Shown: positions 6,161 through 8,700 of the stretch, piece after piece | How the letters are laid out: the number at the start of each line of letters is the position of its first letter | How positions within the stretch are numbered: position 1 is the first letter of the stretch | Source of the DNA: Fidelibacterota bacterium UBA2125 | GTDB taxonomy: Bacteria > Fidelibacterota > Marinisomatia > Marinisomatales > S15-B10 | Reading direction: 5' to 3' | NCBI GenBank assembly: GCA_002329125.1 | Contig: DCXX01000024.1 | Coordinates: 1 to 8,700, forward strand | DNA: 8,700 bases | Translations under genes and position numbers: made by a program | Notes under the pieces: model-generated | Told to the model about the DNA's origin: nothing | What the model saw: only the letters and a program-made list of their open reading frames with translations | The model's database searches: none

Positions 6161-7791
6161 TTTATACCGCGTAAATGTTCAGAACTACCTGTCATTTCCC
6201 AATACATCATGGAGGCAGGTATGAGTCCTACCTGGTTTATTTCATCCATAAATCCTTTTAGAGTAAAACCAACCCCCAACTGCATTGCCCGTTCAGTCAT
6301 CAGCTTTTCGACTTGGATTTTTCCTACAAGATAAGTTGTTCCATAAGAGGGTTGCTGGAGATAAAGGTGTTGCTCAAAAACCACTGTTCTACCATCTTGC
6401 CTAAGCCAGTTTCTGGGTGTGTTCCTGGAAGTAAAATCCACTGCCTGATCAATATCCCATTTGTTCGCATGCATCATTAAATCACCCAACGCTCGCGCAG
6501 CCCGCTGAGCCAGAAGAATATGGAATAATTCTCTCGCCCGGGGGTGATGATCAAATAGCCCCGCGTGCATCATCATTTCTTCCATTCCAGTAGCAAGCCC
6601 CTCAGATCGGCTGTCCCAGATATTGTATAACAACGGGTTACTTCTGATTGGGCTTGAATGAGGTTCGTCACGCATACGGGCCAGGTCGAACCAGTGGTAA
6701 AAATGGGTGCGCATGACCATTGGGTCGTGAAATATCACCTCAGAAAAAAATTCCCTGGGTTCAATAGGACTATAAGGGCTGATTCGTTCCCTAAGAGCCT
6801 GGTCCATATAATCTTTCATGGTGACAATATCTCTGTCTTCCAAAAGGGAAATAAATTCTGTAACGGATGCATGCGTTTTATTGTCATACTCTTCTTTACT
6901 TGCCATGGGGATCAAGGGGGAAAGATCTTGATTGCGGTGCTCTTCCAGTTTCAGGGAAGAGTGGGCCCGTACCAACTCCCGCCGCATCATAGTCTCAACT
7001 TCTTTCCAACTGTAAGGAACCAAGTGAACATTTTTCAGATACCAGTTATAATTATCGATTCCAATTCCTGATTTTCCTTTTTTTGAAGGCAGTTCTCTCT
7101 CCAACCAAGCAACAAAATCATTAGTAGCAATTATTGCATCATTAATGGCCACTGTTAAAGCTTCTGAGGTACCCACTGTTTTCTCCGAAAGATTCGTCAA
7201 AGCACTGGTCTGCGATTTCATTCGATAAATGCCGCCACGCCAGAGGTCCCGGGCATTGCCTGTAAGATTAATCTTAGCCTGCGCCAGAAATGGAGGTACT
7301 GTGTGCAACCTCTGAGTAAGTTTTTCTGCGTCGGTGTGAGATAAAGGATAATCATATGTCCACAGTTCCACAAGGCCATGCGCGACAGATCCTTCATGAG
7401 CTGGTGTATCACTTTGATAATCCCATACAATACCATAAAAAGCCGGACTCCTTTTCCACGGTTTGATCACTCTGTGGTCAAAATCCAAACCATTCATTTC
7501 GGCCAGTACCAGATGATAATCAATCCGGTGGGAAATGGACCAGCCGGTGGTATCAAAATTAGCCAATCGGTTCTTGTATACAGGAAACTCATCATATTGC
7601 TTTTTCATCCGACCATCACTGTAATCGGGAACTCCGTCTGTAAACAGATCTCCTTGAAAGGCACGCCAGTCGTGGTATAGCTCCACAAGAGTGGAATGAC
7701 TGTTCATGATACTCACATCACTGCTTTTATTGCAAGAAATGATAATTCCCAGCATGAGCAGCATAATTTGGATAGCTATGATTTTTTTCAT
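6157..7791 (-). CDS. DUF885-family lipoprotein, divergent at the metal-binding motif
   Basis: A 544-residue protein resembling DUF885, an alpha-helical family related to zinc carboxypeptidase-like proteins. Family-like C-terminal features are visible (numbered from the first of two ATGs): SEGLATGMEEMMM (397-409), matching the EGWALYxE region; RAARALGDLMMH (431-442), matching the RAxRxxxDxxxH region; and QPSYGTTYLVGKIQ (481-494), matching the PGQAxxYxxG region. The HEGxPGH motif normally found some 25-35 residues before the EGWA region is absent; the segment there reads THFYHWFDLARM (363-374). A string with the same spacing, HEGSVAH, occurs far upstream at 133-139 and may be chance. The leader ends in a lipobox IISC (Cys21). 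GAGGAG (7803-7798) lies six bases from the second ATG (7791) but only three from the first (7794), so I chose the second. Its end overlaps the S9A start by four bases. Function is unknown; peptidase activity is doubtful. Confidence 0.82.
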   Translation of the reverse strand: MKKIIAIQIMLLMLGIIISCNKSSDVSIMNSHSTLVELYHDWRAFQGDLFTDGVPDYSDGRMKKQYDEFPVYKNRLANFDTTGWSISHRIDYHLVLAEMNGLDFDHRVIKPWKRSPAFYGIVWDYQSDTPAHEGSVAHGLVELWTYDYPLSHTDAEKLTQRLHTVPPFLAQAKINLTGNARDLWRGGIYRMKSQTSALTNLSEKTVGTSEALTVAINDAIIATNDFVAWLERELPSKKGKSGIGIDNYNWYLKNVHLVPYSWKEVETMMRRELVRAHSSLKLEEHRNQDLSPLIPMASKEEYDNKTHASVTEFISLLEDRDIVTMKDYMDQALRERISPYSPIEPREFFSEVIFHDPMVMRTHFYHWFDLARMRDEPHSSPIRSNPLLYNIWDSRSEGLATGMEEMMMHAGLFDHHPRARELFHILLAQRAARALGDLMMHANKWDIDQAVDFTSRNTPRNWLRQDGRTVVFEQHLYLQQPSYGTTYLVGKIQVEKLMTERAMQLGVGFTLKGFMDEINQVGLIPASMMYWEMTGSSEHLRGIK

Positions 7792-7797
7792 CATTTT

Positions 7798-7803
7798 CTC
7801 CTC
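7798..7803 (-). promoter_or_regulatory. Ribosome binding site choosing between two adjacent ATGs
   Basis: GAGGAG on the minus strand in the 17-base gap after the TPR gene. The spacer is six bases to the ATG at 7791 and three bases to the ATG at 7794, which favours 7791 as the DUF885 start. Confidence 0.7.
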
Positions 7804-7808
7804 AAAGA

Positions 7809-8696
7809 TTATTGTATTTTGCTTAATTCAGCTTCGGCGGCTAAGAACCCATTTGCTTGCCAAGATTCCTGAGCCACAATTTTCAAAAAAATTTTCAGGG
7901 CTGTCTCTTTGTCCCCATTCGCCCAATGAAAATTTGCTATGCCGTATCCAACAGTACACATTTCAAAGCCTTTAGCAGTATCATAATTGATTGTTTCTGA
8001 CTCTGTTTTGGTACCGTTGTAAACCAGAATGCACTTATAGTAATTCCCTGAATAACCCATATCCTCTTTGATCAGCTCTACCACTTGTCTGGCCTCATCT
8101 GATCGGCCCAATCTTTTGAGGCTGTTGTGAATCCAGTTCACAGATGCAAGGAGGGATACATTATCAGCGGAATAATCATAACTTCTTTGAAAGGCTGTCA
8201 ACGCGTTTTCGAAATCCGCTTGGAGGTAGTAAGTCAAAGCAAGATAATACCAAATGGCCCAGTTGAGGTTTTCCGTGTACTTCAGATTTTCAGCTTTTAC
8301 AAAGGTGTGGCGCATGGCTGCCAGCTCCAGATCAGTAATGGCATTGTCCAGTTTTCTCAGGCTCATATACCGCTGCCCCCTCCGTCTCAAGAGTTCCGGC
8401 GATTCAGGACTGAGTAACAGACATTGAGTGTATACTTCTACAGCTTCTCTGTACCTTCTCAAACCTTCAAGTGCCGATCCTTTCTCCATGAGAATGGAGA
8501 GGTTGTTCGGTTCTGCTGACAGCCTGGTTTCTATTCCTGTCAAGAGGCTATCACCGCCGCTGTCAGAATGAAGTTCTACCCCAAGCATTGAGACTGTTTC
8601 CAGCCGCCCCGAATCTGCCGATTGAGTGCAAGCAAGAAAAACGCTCAACAACAGAAAAAGGTTGAACTGGAAGGCTTTTCTGGCAATATCAGTCAT
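7809..8696 (-). CDS. TPR-repeat lipoprotein
   Basis: A 295-residue envelope lipoprotein built of tetratricopeptide repeats, a scaffold that usually binds proteins or peptides. The leader has Arg6 and Lys7, a hydrophobic core (11-21), and a lipobox FLAC ending at Cys23. Helical pairs with TPR spacing are seen at about 64-97 (GSALEGLRRYREAVEVY), 98-131 (GQRYMSLRKLDNAITDL), 146-177 (ALTYYLQADFENALTAF), 178-211 (LGRSDEARQVVE) and 246-278 (GIANFHWANGDKETALKIF). Residues 212-245, between the fourth and fifth repeats, have no recognisable motif. The ATG at 8696 gives a well-formed signal peptide, but only four bases lie upstream, so its ribosome site cannot be seen and a slightly longer protein is possible. 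It is followed after 17 bases by the DUF885 gene and probably shares its transcript. It might organise the neighbouring lipoproteins, but that is inference from position. Confidence 0.85.
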   Translation of the reverse strand: MTDIARKAFQFNLFLLLSVFLACTQSADSGRLETVSMLGVELHSDSGGDSLLTGIETRLSAEPNNLSILMEKGSALEGLRRYREAVEVYTQCLLLSPESPELLRRRGQRYMSLRKLDNAITDLELAAMRHTFVKAENLKYTENLNWAIWYYLALTYYLQADFENALTAFQRSYDYSADNVSLLASVNWIHNSLKRLGRSDEARQVVELIKEDMGYSGNYYKCILVYNGTKTESETINYDTAKGFEMCTVGYGIANFHWANGDKETALKIFLKIVAQESWQANGFLAAEAELSKIQ

Positions 8697-8700
8697 TGAA

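Noticed and set aside
6658..7071. A 137-codon plus-strand open frame
   Set aside because: Antisense to the DUF885 gene, with no domain or ribosome site; best explained as a shadow of that gene's codon pattern.

Overview
The window carries seven protein genes, all on the minus strand. They are packed tightly, with gaps of 17 to 47 bases or short overlaps, except for one 176-base gap at 3795-3970. No RNA genes, mobile elements, CRISPR arrays or long repeats were seen. The sequence is moderately AT-rich. Good Shine-Dalgarno sequences (AAGGAG, AAGGAGG, GAGGAG) precede several starts, and TTG and GTG starts appear to be used. Clear Shine-Dalgarno use argues against typical Bacteroidetes. The mix of lipoproteins, Tat-exported enzymes, an S9A peptidase, a DUF885 protein and a nucleotide-carrier-like MFS protein would fit a free-living Gram-negative of the wider FCB supergroup (for example a Marinimicrobia-, Calditrichota- or Gemmatimonadota-like lineage). 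That placement is inference, not a marker-gene result.

Upstream block, in transcription order from the right edge: a TPR lipoprotein (8696 to 7809), a DUF885-family lipoprotein (7791 to 6157) and a prolyl-oligopeptidase (S9A) lipoprotein (6160 to 3971). The last two overlap by four bases (GTGA). All three have a signal peptide ending in a lipobox cysteine, so they should sit on the cell-envelope surface of a membrane.

Downstream block, after the 176-base gap: a Tat-exported M24 (pita-bread fold) protein (3794 to 2397), an FKBP-type prolyl isomerase lipoprotein (2407 to 1985, overlapping the M24 stop codon), a Tat-exported aldo/keto reductase (1937 to 987), and the first 313 residues of an MFS carrier of the nucleotide-exchange type, which runs off the left edge (941 to 1).

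Taken together, six of the seven products look exported. Three of them belong to families that act on proline-containing peptides: S9A cleaves after proline, M24 includes Xaa-Pro peptidases, and FKBP isomerises peptidyl-prolyl bonds. A reasonable but unproven reading is an envelope module that processes or senses peptides. Two of the apparent peptidases depart from their families at key positions. The M24 protein seems to lack two of the five usual metal ligands, and the DUF885 protein lacks the HEGxPGH motif at its usual place. They may be binding proteins or enzymes with altered chemistry rather than ordinary peptidases.
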